This document shows, in pieces, positions 50,420 to 59,146 of a stretch of 64,000 nucleotides of DNA. The position numbers and the translations under genes are program-made. The stretch covers positions 25,387 to 89,386 of the forward strand of contig JAZNPP010000053.1 in assembly GCA_045589695.1 (NCBI GenBank). Reading direction: 5' to 3'. Source of the DNA: HGM04593 sp045589695. Lineage in GTDB: Bacteria > Bacteroidota > Bacteroidia > Bacteroidales > Bacteroidaceae. The notes beneath the pieces are model-generated. The model saw nothing but the letters and a program-made list of their open reading frames with translations, had not been told where the DNA came from and did no database searches. Positions within the stretch are counted from its first letter, which is position 1. Each line of letters begins with the position of its first letter.

Positions 50420-50482
50420 GCGGTAAAGACGTATATACAGGCGCTTTGTACTTTATTATAATAAGGTAGGAAAATAAAGTAA

Positions 50483-50521
50483 AAAAAGTTTGCATCTCTT
50501 GCTTAGAGATGCAAACTTTTT
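50483..50521 (+). terminator. Terminator after pepP (also left inverted repeat)
   Basis: A 16-bp perfect stem (AAAAAGTTTGCATCTC / GAGATGCAAACTTTTT) with loop TTGCTTA and T runs. It is the terminator for pepP, and part of it is repeated in inverted orientation 140 bp downstream. Confidence 0.85.
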
Positions 50522-50664
50522 ACAAATATATGCATTATTAATCAATAAAATACATTTTGTAATAAGTTTTTTTATTTCTGTTGAAAAAAACATACGTTTT
50601 GCCAAAAAGGACTGATTCTGAAAGATTTGGTTTATATAAAAGTTTGCATCTCTAAGCAAGAGAT
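50494..50664. promoter_or_regulatory. Candidate invertible promoter segment
   Basis: A 27-bp perfect inverted repeat: 50494-50520 (ATCTCTTGCTTAGAGATGCA, then AACTTTT) is the exact reverse complement of 50638-50664. The 117-bp spacer holds a plus-strand promoter candidate, TTTG (50598-50601), 20 bp, AAGATTTG (50622-50629). It also holds a minus-strand -7 box, TATATTTG (50530-50523). Inverting the segment would place that box at 50628-50635 reading toward the gene at 50700. The layout matches phase-variable promoters of Bacteroidales surface genes. No recombinase is in the window. Confidence 0.55.
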
Positions 50665-50699
50665 ATAAAGTAGATAATCTAATCTTAATAATAAAACGT

Positions 50700-52544
50700 A
50701 TGAAAAAATTTACTTTATTTTTAATGATGTTGGTAGCGATGGCTACTACGGTAATGGGGCAGGGCCTGAAAAACGGTGCTGTATATAAAATTGTCAATGT
50801 TGGATATACTGGAAAGTGTATTCAGGATGAAAATGCTACCAACGCAAAGCTTGCGGTTTATTCATCTTTAGAAAAACAGGTGTGGCTGGCAGAAACTTAT
50901 GATGACGGTTATTCTTTAAAGAATGTCGCTACAAACAGATATCTGCAAGGCTCAACCAGTACTTCCGGAAGGTGGGCAATGAGCAATACCCCACAAAAGC
51001 TGTATATATATGAGAATTCTGAAGGTGAGTGTTACATATCACCAAGTGCAGATGTGTTGTCCTCAGCTCGCGTATTATGCGCTCATCATCCAAGTGACCA
51101 TGCGGAACTTGTGTCTTGGTATAACAAAGAAGATAATGGCAATCAAATAAATGCATCTACTTGGTTTTTTGAAGAAGTTGTAGCAAGAAGCGAATATGAA
51201 GATTTAATAAATGAGGCTTCTGAACTCTTGAACAGAGTGTCTGAAAGGGTTGGTGATGAAATAGATCTTACAGGCAAGATTTCTTCTAATGCGGCTCATA
51301 ATAATGAAGACGGAAATGCCGGTGTAACAAACGACGGTGCGGGTATTGCCGGATTGCTGGATAACGATCCTTCTACATATTTTCATTCCCGCTGGGATGG
51401 CATCTCGGTGTCAGAACTTCATTACTTGCAGATAGATTTGGGCGAGGACGGTATGTTAGATAAATTCTGCTTTGAGTATGCTGTGCGTAAGACCGCCGAT
51501 TCGCAGAGAACATCACCAGCGCCTACAGGAATAGAGGTAAGAGTCAGTGCCGACGGTACGAACTTCGGCGAACCTATTGTAACTTTGACAAAAAATAACG
51601 ACGGCTTGCCTGCATATACCGATTTGGAAGGAAATCTTTGGATGTCTGATATCTTGTCTGCCGGTCAGGATATTCGTTATATCCGTTTGACAGTTACCGG
51701 TTCGCAAGGCCCGGCCGCTAATCAATGGCCTGCTAATAGCGGTTATTATTTCTTTGCGATGGGTACTCTGAATATTTATCCTGCTTGTGTAATAAAGGAT
51801 GAATATAAGGATAATCCGGGAATTACCGAAGAATTACTTGTAGAGACGTATGATGCTCTTGATTCGGTTTCAGGTATGGACTATTTTAATAAAGAGAATT
51901 TAGAAACTCTAAAGTCTAAGCTCGGCTTGTTGAAAGCTGCCATTACTGAGTCTTATACACTTACAGTCAAAGAGACCGGTTACGCAACGCTTTGTCTTGG
52001 TTACGACGCGGCTATCCCTGCAGATGTCAATGCGTATATCGTGGCAAGTGCGAACAACGGCTATGTTCAGATGAAGAAGGTAACAGGCACTCTTCCTGCT
52101 AATACGGCTGTAATAGTGAATGCTGCAGCTAATGATTATGTATTTGCTGTTTCAGCCGGTGCTGAAACTGTTGTAGAGGACGGCGTGTCTATCGAAGATA
52201 ATATGCTTGAAGGAACAACTGCCGTTAAGGAGGTTGCGGTAGGTGACGGTTATGCGGCGTATGGTCTTGCGCAAGTTGGAGACGGCGCAGCTCTTTGCAA
52301 GATCGCATTGGCGGACGGCAAGTTCTCTTGCAACCCGAATAAAGCATATCTTATACTGGAAGAGCCGGCAGGCGCTTCTCTTAGCTCAAGCCTTCGTTTC
52401 GACTTCGGCGGCACCACAGCTGTGGAGAAAGTAGAAATGAGAAACGAGAAAGAAGAGATCTATGACCTTCAGGGCCGCCGCATCGACGAGATTACCGAGC
52501 CTGGCATCTACATTGTTAATGGCGTCAAGAGAGTGGTAAGATAA
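50700..52544 (+). CDS. Exported protein with F5/8 type C-like domain
   Basis: A 614-residue exported protein with signal peptide (MLVAMATTVMGQ). The N-terminal 150 residues resemble a ricin-like/beta-trefoil or LamG-type fold (YTGKCIQDENATNAKLAVYS). Residues about 195-375 match a discoidin F5/8 type C domain (AGIAGLLDNDPSTYFHSRWD, LHYLQIDLGEDGMLDKFCFE, IRYIRLTVTGSQG). The C-terminus (EIYDLQGRRIDEITEPGIYI) is a Bacteroidota cell-surface tail. Likely a carbohydrate-binding surface protein, possibly phase-variable. Confidence 0.8.
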   Translation: MKKFTLFLMMLVAMATTVMGQGLKNGAVYKIVNVGYTGKCIQDENATNAKLAVYSSLEKQVWLAETYDDGYSLKNVATNRYLQGSTSTSGRWAMSNTPQKLYIYENSEGECYISPSADVLSSARVLCAHHPSDHAELVSWYNKEDNGNQINASTWFFEEVVARSEYEDLINEASELLNRVSERVGDEIDLTGKISSNAAHNNEDGNAGVTNDGAGIAGLLDNDPSTYFHSRWDGISVSELHYLQIDLGEDGMLDKFCFEYAVRKTADSQRTSPAPTGIEVRVSADGTNFGEPIVTLTKNNDGLPAYTDLEGNLWMSDILSAGQDIRYIRLTVTGSQGPAANQWPANSGYYFFAMGTLNIYPACVIKDEYKDNPGITEELLVETYDALDSVSGMDYFNKENLETLKSKLGLLKAAITESYTLTVKETGYATLCLGYDAAIPADVNAYIVASANNGYVQMKKVTGTLPANTAVIVNAAANDYVFAVSAGAETVVEDGVSIEDNMLEGTTAVKEVAVGDGYAAYGLAQVGDGAALCKIALADGKFSCNPNKAYLILEEPAGASLSSSLRFDFGGTTAVEKVEMRNEKEEIYDLQGRRIDEITEPGIYIVNGVKRVVR

Positions 52545-52647
52545 GTTGAGGGGTTATAGTTTAGAGGTGAGAGTTTAGAGTTTATAGATTGTGTGGGCGG
52601 GCCTGTGTGTCTGCCCGCGCAAAAACAAAAAATAAAGAAGAAACGAT

Positions 52648-52809
52648 ATGAAAAAGAATTATACAGCTCCTCTTATGACAGAGGTAAACGTTGAGGCTGA
52701 GAACATGCTCGCAGCTTCATTGCAGATTAATAAAGAAGTGACAGTAAATTCAGACCAGATGCTCGACGGCGGTCACCGCGGCGAGTGGGGCAATTTGTGG
52801 GGCAAGTAA
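52648..52809 (+). CDS. 53-residue peptide of the MKKxYxxP...WGNLW type
   Basis: Starts MKKNYTAPLMTEVNVEAENM, continues LAASLQINKEV and ends GGHRGEWGNLWGK. I recognise the form from small unannotated Bacteroidales proteins: basic start, Pro, amphipathic middle with a small-residue break (LAAS), acidic/Gly tail and a Trp-rich end. It resembles a leader-plus-core peptide but no modification gene is adjacent. It follows the F5/8 protein by 100 bp and precedes a terminator region. Confidence 0.7.
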   Translation: MKKNYTAPLMTEVNVEAENMLAASLQINKEVTVNSDQMLDGGHRGEWGNLWGK

Positions 52810-53082
52810 GGCCCTGCAAATCGACGATGCCGGCACCGCTTAGGTTGCGGTAAGACGGCATTGTCACTTTGAAAACAACGTTACGCTTAACGGAAAGCTT
52901 GCTCGCGCATGCGACGTGCGTTGCGGCGTTTCCTGTTTATATTTCTTGGGTATTAACCCCGAGAGTTAATGTAGGCTTTTAAAGTAAACTTTTCATAAAT
53001 ATTAAATTGCGAAGGTACTGGCCTGTGAAGGTCGGTACCTTTTTATGTTTAATACAAAACGGGGGGGAGTTTAATGTTAAGT
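52810..53082. other. Intergenic region with hairpins
   Basis: No gene seen. An imperfect hairpin (ATGCCG...CGGCAT, about 52829-52857) follows the peptide gene and a strong terminator lies at 53012-53046. Confidence 0.5.
53012..53046 (+). terminator. Rho-independent terminator
   Basis: A 12-bp stem (AAGGTACTGGCC / GGTCGGTACCTT, one G-T pair) followed by TTTTT. Confidence 0.85.
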
Positions 53083-53562
53083 TTACTTCTTGTTCCAGAA
53101 TTTGTAGGGATTGCGTGTGAGGCTTGAATTGTAGTATCTCTTGTCGCCTGTGACCTCCTCGCCAAGGAATGGCGGTCTTTCGAAGGGCTCGTCCGGACTG
53201 CTGAGTTCGACTTCCGCTACAGTAAGCCCTTCATTGTCGCCGTAGAACTCGTCTACTTCGAAGGTGTGCCGGCCGTAATCGACAAGGTGGCGTCTCTTGT
53301 CTATTGTGGGGTAGGGCGACAGCTTTACAAGCTCGTTGGCCTCTTCGACTGTAATCTCTTTCTCCCACTCGAAGCGGCTCAGTCCGCCGTCTAATGACGG
53401 ACCTTTGATTGTGAGGTATCCTTTGTCGCCACGTACACGCACACGGGTAGAATTGCCGCCCTGACGGCATATATAGCCCTGCATGATGCGGTCGCTGCTG
53501 CGGGCCATAGCTTTGTAACTGTCGTCGGTTACAAGGAATTTTCTCTCAATCTCAATTCCCAT
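53083..53562 (-). CDS. CYTH-domain protein
   Basis: ATG at 53562 (MGIEIERKFLV, 159 residues); the longer frame overlaps prfB and is rejected. It has the CYTH signature ExExK-type start (EIERKF), basic strands (STRVRVRGDKGYLTIKG) and acidic strands (FEVDEFYGDNEGLTVAEVEL) that line the triphosphate tunnel. Such proteins hydrolyse inorganic triphosphate or similar substrates; the real substrate is not known. 11 bp after prfB. Confidence 0.9.
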   Translation of the reverse strand: MGIEIERKFLVTDDSYKAMARSSDRIMQGYICRQGGNSTRVRVRGDKGYLTIKGPSLDGGLSRFEWEKEITVEEANELVKLSPYPTIDKRRHLVDYGRHTFEVDEFYGDNEGLTVAEVELSSPDEPFERPPFLGEEVTGDKRYYNSSLTRNPYKFWNKK

Positions 53563-53573
53563 AGGGTTGTCTG

Positions 53574-54689
53574 TTACTCGCCGCTTTCGGCAAACTCCAT
53601 TAGGAACGCCTTTATGAAGCCGTCTATCTTGCCGTCCATCACGCCGTTTACGTCCGATGTCTGGTAGTTGGTGCGGTGGTCTTTTACACGGCGGTCGTCG
53701 AACACGTAGCTTCTTATCTGTGAACCCCACTCGATTTTCTTCTTGCCTGCCTCTACCTTTGCCTGCTCCTCCATGCGGTGCTGCATCTCTTTGTTGTAGA
53801 GTATTGAACGCAGCTGACGCATAGCGTTCTCTTTGTTCTTGGGCTGGTCACGGGTCTCGGTGTTCTCGATGAGTATCTCCTCTTCGGCACCCGTGTAGGG
53901 GTCTTTATATTGGTAACGCAGACGCACGCCCGACTCAACCTTGTTCACGTTCTGTCCTCCTGCGCCGCCGCTTCGGAACGTATCCCATGATATACGGGCC
54001 GGCTCAATGATTACTTCTATGCTATCATCGACAAGCGGAGTCACGAATACCGACGTGAACGATGTCATACGCTTGCCCTGAGCGTTGTAGGGGCTTACAC
54101 GTACAAGGCGATGCACGCCGTTCTCGCCTTTGAGGTAGCCGTACGCATAAGGGCCATGTATTTCAAGCGTCACGGTCTTGATGCCTGCATCTTCGGCCTC
54201 CTGCAGGTTGGCTACGGATACTTTGTAGCCGTTGGCCTCGGCCCAACGCATATACATGCGCATGAGCATGCTTGCCCAGTCCTGCGCTTCGGTGCCTCCC
54301 GCGCCTGAGTTTATCTTCAGCACGCAGTCCATCTCATCGGCCTCTCCGCGAAGCATGTTTTTCAGCTCAAGTTCCTCTATGGCTGTCAATGCGCGTGCAT
54401 AGGCGTCGTCCACCTCATGCTCCTCTACCATCTCCTCACGGAATAGCTCCATTGCCATTTCGGTCTCTTCGGTACGGTTGTTCACCTCTTTGTAGCCGTC
54501 AATCCACGCCTGGAGCGCTTTTACTTTTTTCATCTGCGCCTCTGCCTCTTTGGCGTTGTCCCAAAAGCCGGGAGCCTGCGTACGTAGCTGTTCCTCCTCG
54601 ACCTGAATTATCTTTTCGTCTATTGACAGGTACTGTTTAAGGGCGGCTGTACGCTCCTTGATATCTTTTAGTTGGTCGGCTGTTATCAT
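53574..54689 (-). CDS. prfB: Peptide chain release factor 2
   Basis: A 371-residue RF2 from ATG 54689 (MITADQLKDIKERTAALKQY). It has the catalytic GGQ loop (SGGAGGQNVNKVESG) and the codon-reading region with SPY (VSPYNAQGKR) where E. coli RF2 has SPF. The frame is continuous through the segment (KQYLSIDEK) where many bacteria have a programmed +1 frameshift at an in-frame UGA. RF2 level control by that frameshift is therefore absent here. Confidence 0.97.
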   Translation of the reverse strand: MITADQLKDIKERTAALKQYLSIDEKIIQVEEEQLRTQAPGFWDNAKEAEAQMKKVKALQAWIDGYKEVNNRTEETEMAMELFREEMVEEHEVDDAYARALTAIEELELKNMLRGEADEMDCVLKINSGAGGTEAQDWASMLMRMYMRWAEANGYKVSVANLQEAEDAGIKTVTLEIHGPYAYGYLKGENGVHRLVRVSPYNAQGKRMTSFTSVFVTPLVDDSIEVIIEPARISWDTFRSGGAGGQNVNKVESGVRLRYQYKDPYTGAEEEILIENTETRDQPKNKENAMRQLRSILYNKEMQHRMEEQAKVEAGKKKIEWGSQIRSYVFDDRRVKDHRTNYQTSDVNGVMDGKIDGFIKAFLMEFAESGE

Positions 54690-54791
54690 CTGTCTTGTCT
54701 TGTTCTGAAATTTTTTGCGAAGATACAACGATATTCAAAAATAAGCAAGCGGCGTCAATGCGTTAAGTCTGTTTAAGCGTCAAAAAAAACA

Positions 54792-55208
54792 TTATCGGCC
54801 TCTCATTGCAAGCGCTTTGTTCTCGCAGGCTTCCATTATCTCACGTTCGCCCTCGCCCTTGTCGTTTATTCCGCAAAGGTGCAGTATGCCGTGAATTATT
54901 ACTCTGTGCAGTTCCTGTTCGTATGCGGTTCCTACCATCTCGCTGTTGCTCCGTACGGTGTCGAGTGAGATGAAGAGGTCGCCGCTGATAGTGTCGCCCT
55001 CGCTGTAGTCGAAGGTGATGATGTCGGTGTAATAGTCGTGCTGCAGATACTCGCGGTTCACCTCGATAATCTTGTCGTCGTTACAGAAGATGTATGCGAT
55101 GTCGCCTGCTTTTTTTCCGTACTCGGCCGCTACGGCCTTTATCCATGCGGTTGTCTCGCGCCTTTTTATTGCGGGCATTCTTACGCCCTCGATCTGGTAT
55201 GTTATCAT
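54792..55208 (-). CDS. ybeY: Endoribonuclease YbeY
   Basis: A 138-residue YbeY (16S rRNA 3' maturation and ribosome quality control). The metal-binding region reads RVIIHGILHLCGINDKGEGE: the first two His are present, and the third, expected in a DH pair, is replaced (IND). Other Bacteroidota homologues, from memory, show the same change. It lies 12 bp before the SpmA/B-like protein's stop. Confidence 0.93.
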   Translation of the reverse strand: MITYQIEGVRMPAIKRRETTAWIKAVAAEYGKKAGDIAYIFCNDDKIIEVNREYLQHDYYTDIITFDYSEGDTISGDLFISLDTVRSNSEMVGTAYEQELHRVIIHGILHLCGINDKGEGEREIMEACENKALAMRGR

Positions 55209-55219
55209 AATTTACTCTT

Positions 55220-56452
55220 TTATCCGAAAAAAATATATCCTACCGCTATTGCAGCCAATATTCCCGCAAGGTCGGCGAGCAGTCCGCAACCTACAGCATG
55301 ACGCGTCTTGCGTATTCCTACGCTGCCGAAGTAAACGGCTATTATGTAGAATGTCGTGTCTGTGGCTCCCTGGAACAGGCATGCCATGCGTCCTGCGAAG
55401 GAGTCGGCGCCGTATGTATTCATGGCGTCAATCATCATGCCTCGCGCGCCGCTGCCGCTCAAAGGCTTCATAAGTGCGGTAGGCAAGGCTCCTACAAAGT
55501 CGTCGCCGATACCGCAGGCGTTAGCGCACCGCGCAATACCGTCCATTATGACGTCCATGCCGCCCGACGCCCGGAACACCCCGATGCCTACAAGTATGGC
55601 GACAAGGTAGGGTATGATGCGTACGGCGGTGCCGAAGCCCTCTTTCGCCCCTTCGACAAAAGCCTCGTATACATTTATCTTCGCCTTTATGCCGGCAACG
55701 ATAAAGAGTATTATTACCGAGAAGAGTATGATGTTGGCGAGCGATGTGGACAACGCCTCAATCCTGACCTGAGAAAGCTGCGTCATGCCCCAAATGCCGC
55801 CTGCGACAAGGAGGCATATCGACAGCAGGAACAGAATCATTGTCCTGTTGAAGAGGTTTATTCGTTGGTATATGCTTGTCACGAGAAGGCCTGCAAGCGT
55901 GGAAACGGTCGTGGCTATCAGTATCGGAATGAAAACGTCTGTAGGGTTTGCCGCTCCCATCTCTGCACGGTAGAGAAGTACTGAAACCGGAATTAGCGTA
56001 AGCCCCGACGTGTTCAGCACAAGGAACATTATCATGGGGTCGCTTGCGGTGTCCTTCTTAGGGTTAAGTTCCTGCAGCTCCTGCATGGCCTTGAGTCCCA
56101 TTGGGGTTGCAGCATTGTCGAGCCCGAGCATATTTGCCGAAAAATTCATGAACATTGTGCCCATTACCGGATGTCCCTTCGGTATGTCGGGGAATATGCG
56201 GCACAGTACGGGGCTGAGCAGCTTCGCGAGAGCCGACACAAGCCCGCCCTTTTCGCCTATCTTCATTATTCCGAGCCACAATGAAAGCACTCCTGTGAGT
56301 CCTAATGATATCTCAAATGCTGTTTTCGCCTGAGCGAATGTCGAACTCATTATCGCTGGGAACACGGCGGTGTCGCCCATGAAAACGAGCTTGACCGACG
56401 CGATGACGAAAGCCGAAAGGAAAAATGTTATCCAAATATAGTTAAGTACCAC
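55220..56452 (-). CDS. SpmA/SpmB-like nucleoside-recognition membrane protein
   Basis: A 410-residue membrane protein that joins two gate (nucleoside-recognition) domains. They correspond to SpmA (FSANMLGLDNAATPMGLKAM) and SpmB (RIIPYLVAILVGIGVFRASG, LPTALMKPLSGSGARGMMID). Eight to ten hydrophobic helices. In spore formers SpmA/B act in core dehydration; in Bacteroidota the role is unknown. Confidence 0.88.
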   Translation of the reverse strand: MVLNYIWITFFLSAFVIASVKLVFMGDTAVFPAIMSSTFAQAKTAFEISLGLTGVLSLWLGIMKIGEKGGLVSALAKLLSPVLCRIFPDIPKGHPVMGTMFMNFSANMLGLDNAATPMGLKAMQELQELNPKKDTASDPMIMFLVLNTSGLTLIPVSVLLYRAEMGAANPTDVFIPILIATTVSTLAGLLVTSIYQRINLFNRTMILFLLSICLLVAGGIWGMTQLSQVRIEALSTSLANIILFSVIILFIVAGIKAKINVYEAFVEGAKEGFGTAVRIIPYLVAILVGIGVFRASGGMDVIMDGIARCANACGIGDDFVGALPTALMKPLSGSGARGMMIDAMNTYGADSFAGRMACLFQGATDTTFYIIAVYFGSVGIRKTRHAVGCGLLADLAGILAAIAVGYIFFG

Positions 56453-56595
56453 AGGAGTCTGTCTTTATATTGTTTGGTGCGAAGATACAAACAAAGAAGC
56501 AAAGTAACGCAAGCGGACAGGTGAAATTTAATCTTCGCTTGCGGCGTCTCCTGCCGGGCTTCGCGCAAAACAGCCGTAAGCCTCTACGGTTTTCT
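56453..56595. other. Intergenic region
   Basis: About 140 bp between the TonB receptor end and the SpmA/B-like gene. No hairpin or gene that I can support. Confidence 0.4.
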
Positions 56596-58941
56596 TCAGT
56601 TGGTAATCTTTATACCGACAAAATAGGTCCTGGGTTGTGTCGGACCGTAGAAGTAACCCGAATCACGGAACTCTCCCCGGTCAAGGTCTTTTTGGAAACT
56701 GTTCAGAATATTCTGCACTCCGGCATTAAGCTGCAGGTTGATGTGGTCGCGCAGAATGAACGTGTAGCCCGCCTTGAAGTTAAGGTCAAAGAAATGGGGC
56801 GTCTTTTCCATGCGGTCCTTCTGAATGTATTTCGCGGCCTCTTCGGGCGCTAAAGAATTCAGAATATCCTGAGCAGGGGCGTAGTGCGGAACAATCATCG
56901 GTCCTGTATATGTTCCCGACAAAGAGAGATCGAGTCTCTTCACGGGTGACGATGTAAGGGTGAAGTAGCCGTAGTAGTCGGGAGTGCGCATCATGCGTTT
57001 CGTGGTAAGCTCAACGCCGTCTACCTCGGTCCAAACCTCGGCGGTCTTATATCGGCTCTGCTGTGCCGTGAAGCCTAACTGCAGGGCAATATCCTTGCCG
57101 TGGGCAATCTTTGCGTCAAGGTTGGCTCCGTACACCCGGGCGCCCTTTCCGTTGCGGCGTTCCTTAATGGCGAAGCCGTCGCTGTTGTGCCCTATGTCTT
57201 CGAGTATGAACACGTTGTTGAGGTCGGTATAAAATCCTTCGAGCAGTACGTTCGCCTGCCAATGGCCGAATTTTGTAGTCCAGTCTACCGAGCCGCTGAA
57301 GCTGTTGGAACGCTCTTCCTTAAGCCCGTCGGCAAGCTGTATCTGTACTCCCTCTCCGCCGACAGCGGTCACATGCAGGTCCTCGTCGTATGCCTGCGGG
57401 GCTCTGAAGCCTGTAGAGTATGTGAGGCGTGCCTGAAACGCTTTGCTCGGCTTGAACAAAAGGTTCACGCGAGGGCTGAAGATAGGCCTTTTGATAAGGT
57501 TGTGCTTGTCGAAACGCAGACCGACAAGCAACGAGAACATTCTTATGTCCCACTCGTTCTGCAGGAATGCGCTGGCGATTCTTACAATCTGTCTCATGTC
57601 ACGCTTGTAACCTGTCATCACGTCGTGCAGCCTGTTCTCCTGATACTCCAGTCCGCAGGTGAATGTCGCCGGTGAAAAGATGCATTTATTCATCTGCCCT
57701 GTGTATGTGGCGCCTGCCACCCAAGTGAGGTCATCGGTCACACCGTATGCGTTCGGGTCACGCTGAGCGCCGTAGTAGCTGTTGCGGTCGATGTGCTGTA
57801 TCGAAGCGAATACCGACACCTTGTTTTTGTATCCTCTCCAGCCGAGGTCGTATGCTATACCTCCGCTGTTTATGATATGTTTTGTCTGCTCTGTTATGTC
57901 GCTCTCGTGAGGCTGCAGATCGAACTTGTTTCCGCCTCGGCGCGTCTCGTTCGTAGTGTGATACTCGATGCTCAGGCGGCTGGTGTGCGTAGGGCGGTAG
58001 AAGGTGCGCAGTCCGAACGTGTTAAGGTTTATCTTTCCAAGCTCCGAAAAACCGTCGCCGTCGTGGTCGTATGCGCTGCGGTTGCGGTAATTCTCATACA
58101 CGGCAATGCCGTATGAGTTGTCTTTGGAAACGAGCGATACGTTGGCTCCGACATTCTCTTCCCACGATTTAGCGTCGTAGCACGACACGTTAGTGGAAAC
58201 CGAGAAAGAATCGCTTACGGGGTCTTTGGTGATGACATTTACCGTTCCGCCGACAGCGTTCGCGCCAAAGAGAGCCGAGCCTCCGCCGCGGACAACCTCG
58301 ATGCGGTCAATCATGTTTACAGGTATCTGTTCAAGCCCGTACACGCCGCTCAACGAACTGACAACAGGGCGGCTGTTGATAAGTATCTGAGAATAGGGGC
58401 CTTCGAGGCCGTTGATTCTCACCTGCGGAAAGCCGCAGTTCTGGCAGTTGTTCTCGACTCTGAGCCCGGTGACATAATTGAGCGTCTTTGCCAGGTCGGG
58501 AGAGTTTATGGTTTCAAAAAGCTTCTCCGACGCTACGGAAACGACAACGGGAGCCTCCCAACGGCTTATCTCGTTGCGGTTGGCCGACACCACGACCTCG
58601 TCTATCGCTATATTTTCGAGTTTCAGCTTAAAATGTATGACTGCGGTGTAGTCCTTGCTTACGATTACCTCTTTTGTCTGGGTATGGTATCCTACGGCCG
58701 ACACGCGCAAGGTATATTTTCCCGGGGTAAGGCCGCTGAACTCGAACTGTCCCTGCTCGTTGCTCATTGTTCCGTTGCCGGTCTCGACAATCAGCACCGA
58801 TGCGAATGCGATGTTATCTTCGGTGGTGTCTTCTATGACATGTCCCGAAATTTTGTTGCCCTCTTTGATTTCCATCGCTTCTGTCTGAACGGCAAAAAAT
58901 AAGCAGAGAGTAAAAATTATGAATTGAATGGTTTTTCTCAT
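56596..58941 (-). CDS. TonB-dependent outer-membrane receptor
   Basis: A 781-residue receptor. It has a signal peptide (MRKTIQFIIFTLCLFFAVQ), a carboxypeptidase-like beta-sandwich (about 30-115, ISGHVIEDTTEDNIAFASVL), a plug domain (DEVVVSANRNEIS, CGFPQVRINGLEGPYSQIL, VRGGGSALFGANAVGGTVNV) and a 22-strand-type barrel ending in an aromatic (YFVGIKITN). The CQNCGF plug motif is common in Bacteroidota BtuB/heme-type receptors. The ligand cannot be told. No SusD partner is adjacent. Confidence 0.95.
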   Translation of the reverse strand: MRKTIQFIIFTLCLFFAVQTEAMEIKEGNKISGHVIEDTTEDNIAFASVLIVETGNGTMSNEQGQFEFSGLTPGKYTLRVSAVGYHTQTKEVIVSKDYTAVIHFKLKLENIAIDEVVVSANRNEISRWEAPVVVSVASEKLFETINSPDLAKTLNYVTGLRVENNCQNCGFPQVRINGLEGPYSQILINSRPVVSSLSGVYGLEQIPVNMIDRIEVVRGGGSALFGANAVGGTVNVITKDPVSDSFSVSTNVSCYDAKSWEENVGANVSLVSKDNSYGIAVYENYRNRSAYDHDGDGFSELGKINLNTFGLRTFYRPTHTSRLSIEYHTTNETRRGGNKFDLQPHESDITEQTKHIINSGGIAYDLGWRGYKNKVSVFASIQHIDRNSYYGAQRDPNAYGVTDDLTWVAGATYTGQMNKCIFSPATFTCGLEYQENRLHDVMTGYKRDMRQIVRIASAFLQNEWDIRMFSLLVGLRFDKHNLIKRPIFSPRVNLLFKPSKAFQARLTYSTGFRAPQAYDEDLHVTAVGGEGVQIQLADGLKEERSNSFSGSVDWTTKFGHWQANVLLEGFYTDLNNVFILEDIGHNSDGFAIKERRNGKGARVYGANLDAKIAHGKDIALQLGFTAQQSRYKTAEVWTEVDGVELTTKRMMRTPDYYGYFTLTSSPVKRLDLSLSGTYTGPMIVPHYAPAQDILNSLAPEEAAKYIQKDRMEKTPHFFDLNFKAGYTFILRDHINLQLNAGVQNILNSFQKDLDRGEFRDSGYFYGPTQPRTYFVGIKITN

Positions 58942-59146
58942 ATATCATGTTTTTATTATTGTCGGCTGCAAAGTTATCCAAAAACCAATCGTCGCTCGTT
59001 AATATTTTTTATTAAAAAAGACAGAAAAATAATCTATTGTTGCTATTCGGCAGGCCGAAAAAGAGGCAAAACCGCTTTTTTATGAGAAAACTTTTGTCTC
59101 TTTGGCGGTTGTGAAGTAATTTAGCCAAGAATTAAAAAGCATATTC
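58942..59146. other. Divergent intergenic region
   Basis: Between the TonB receptor and esterase genes. A possible plus-strand -7 box TAATTTAG lies near 59117, one mismatch from consensus. No clear operator seen. Confidence 0.35.

Noticed and set aside
53563..53730. Longer N-terminus for the CYTH protein
   Set aside because: The extra 56 residues are antisense-like, Arg/Pro-rich and overlap prfB; the ATG at 53562 begins the CYTH motif.
54272..54640. 122-codon plus-strand frame inside prfB
   Set aside because: Antisense shadow of a highly conserved gene with Pro/Arg/Ser-rich composition.
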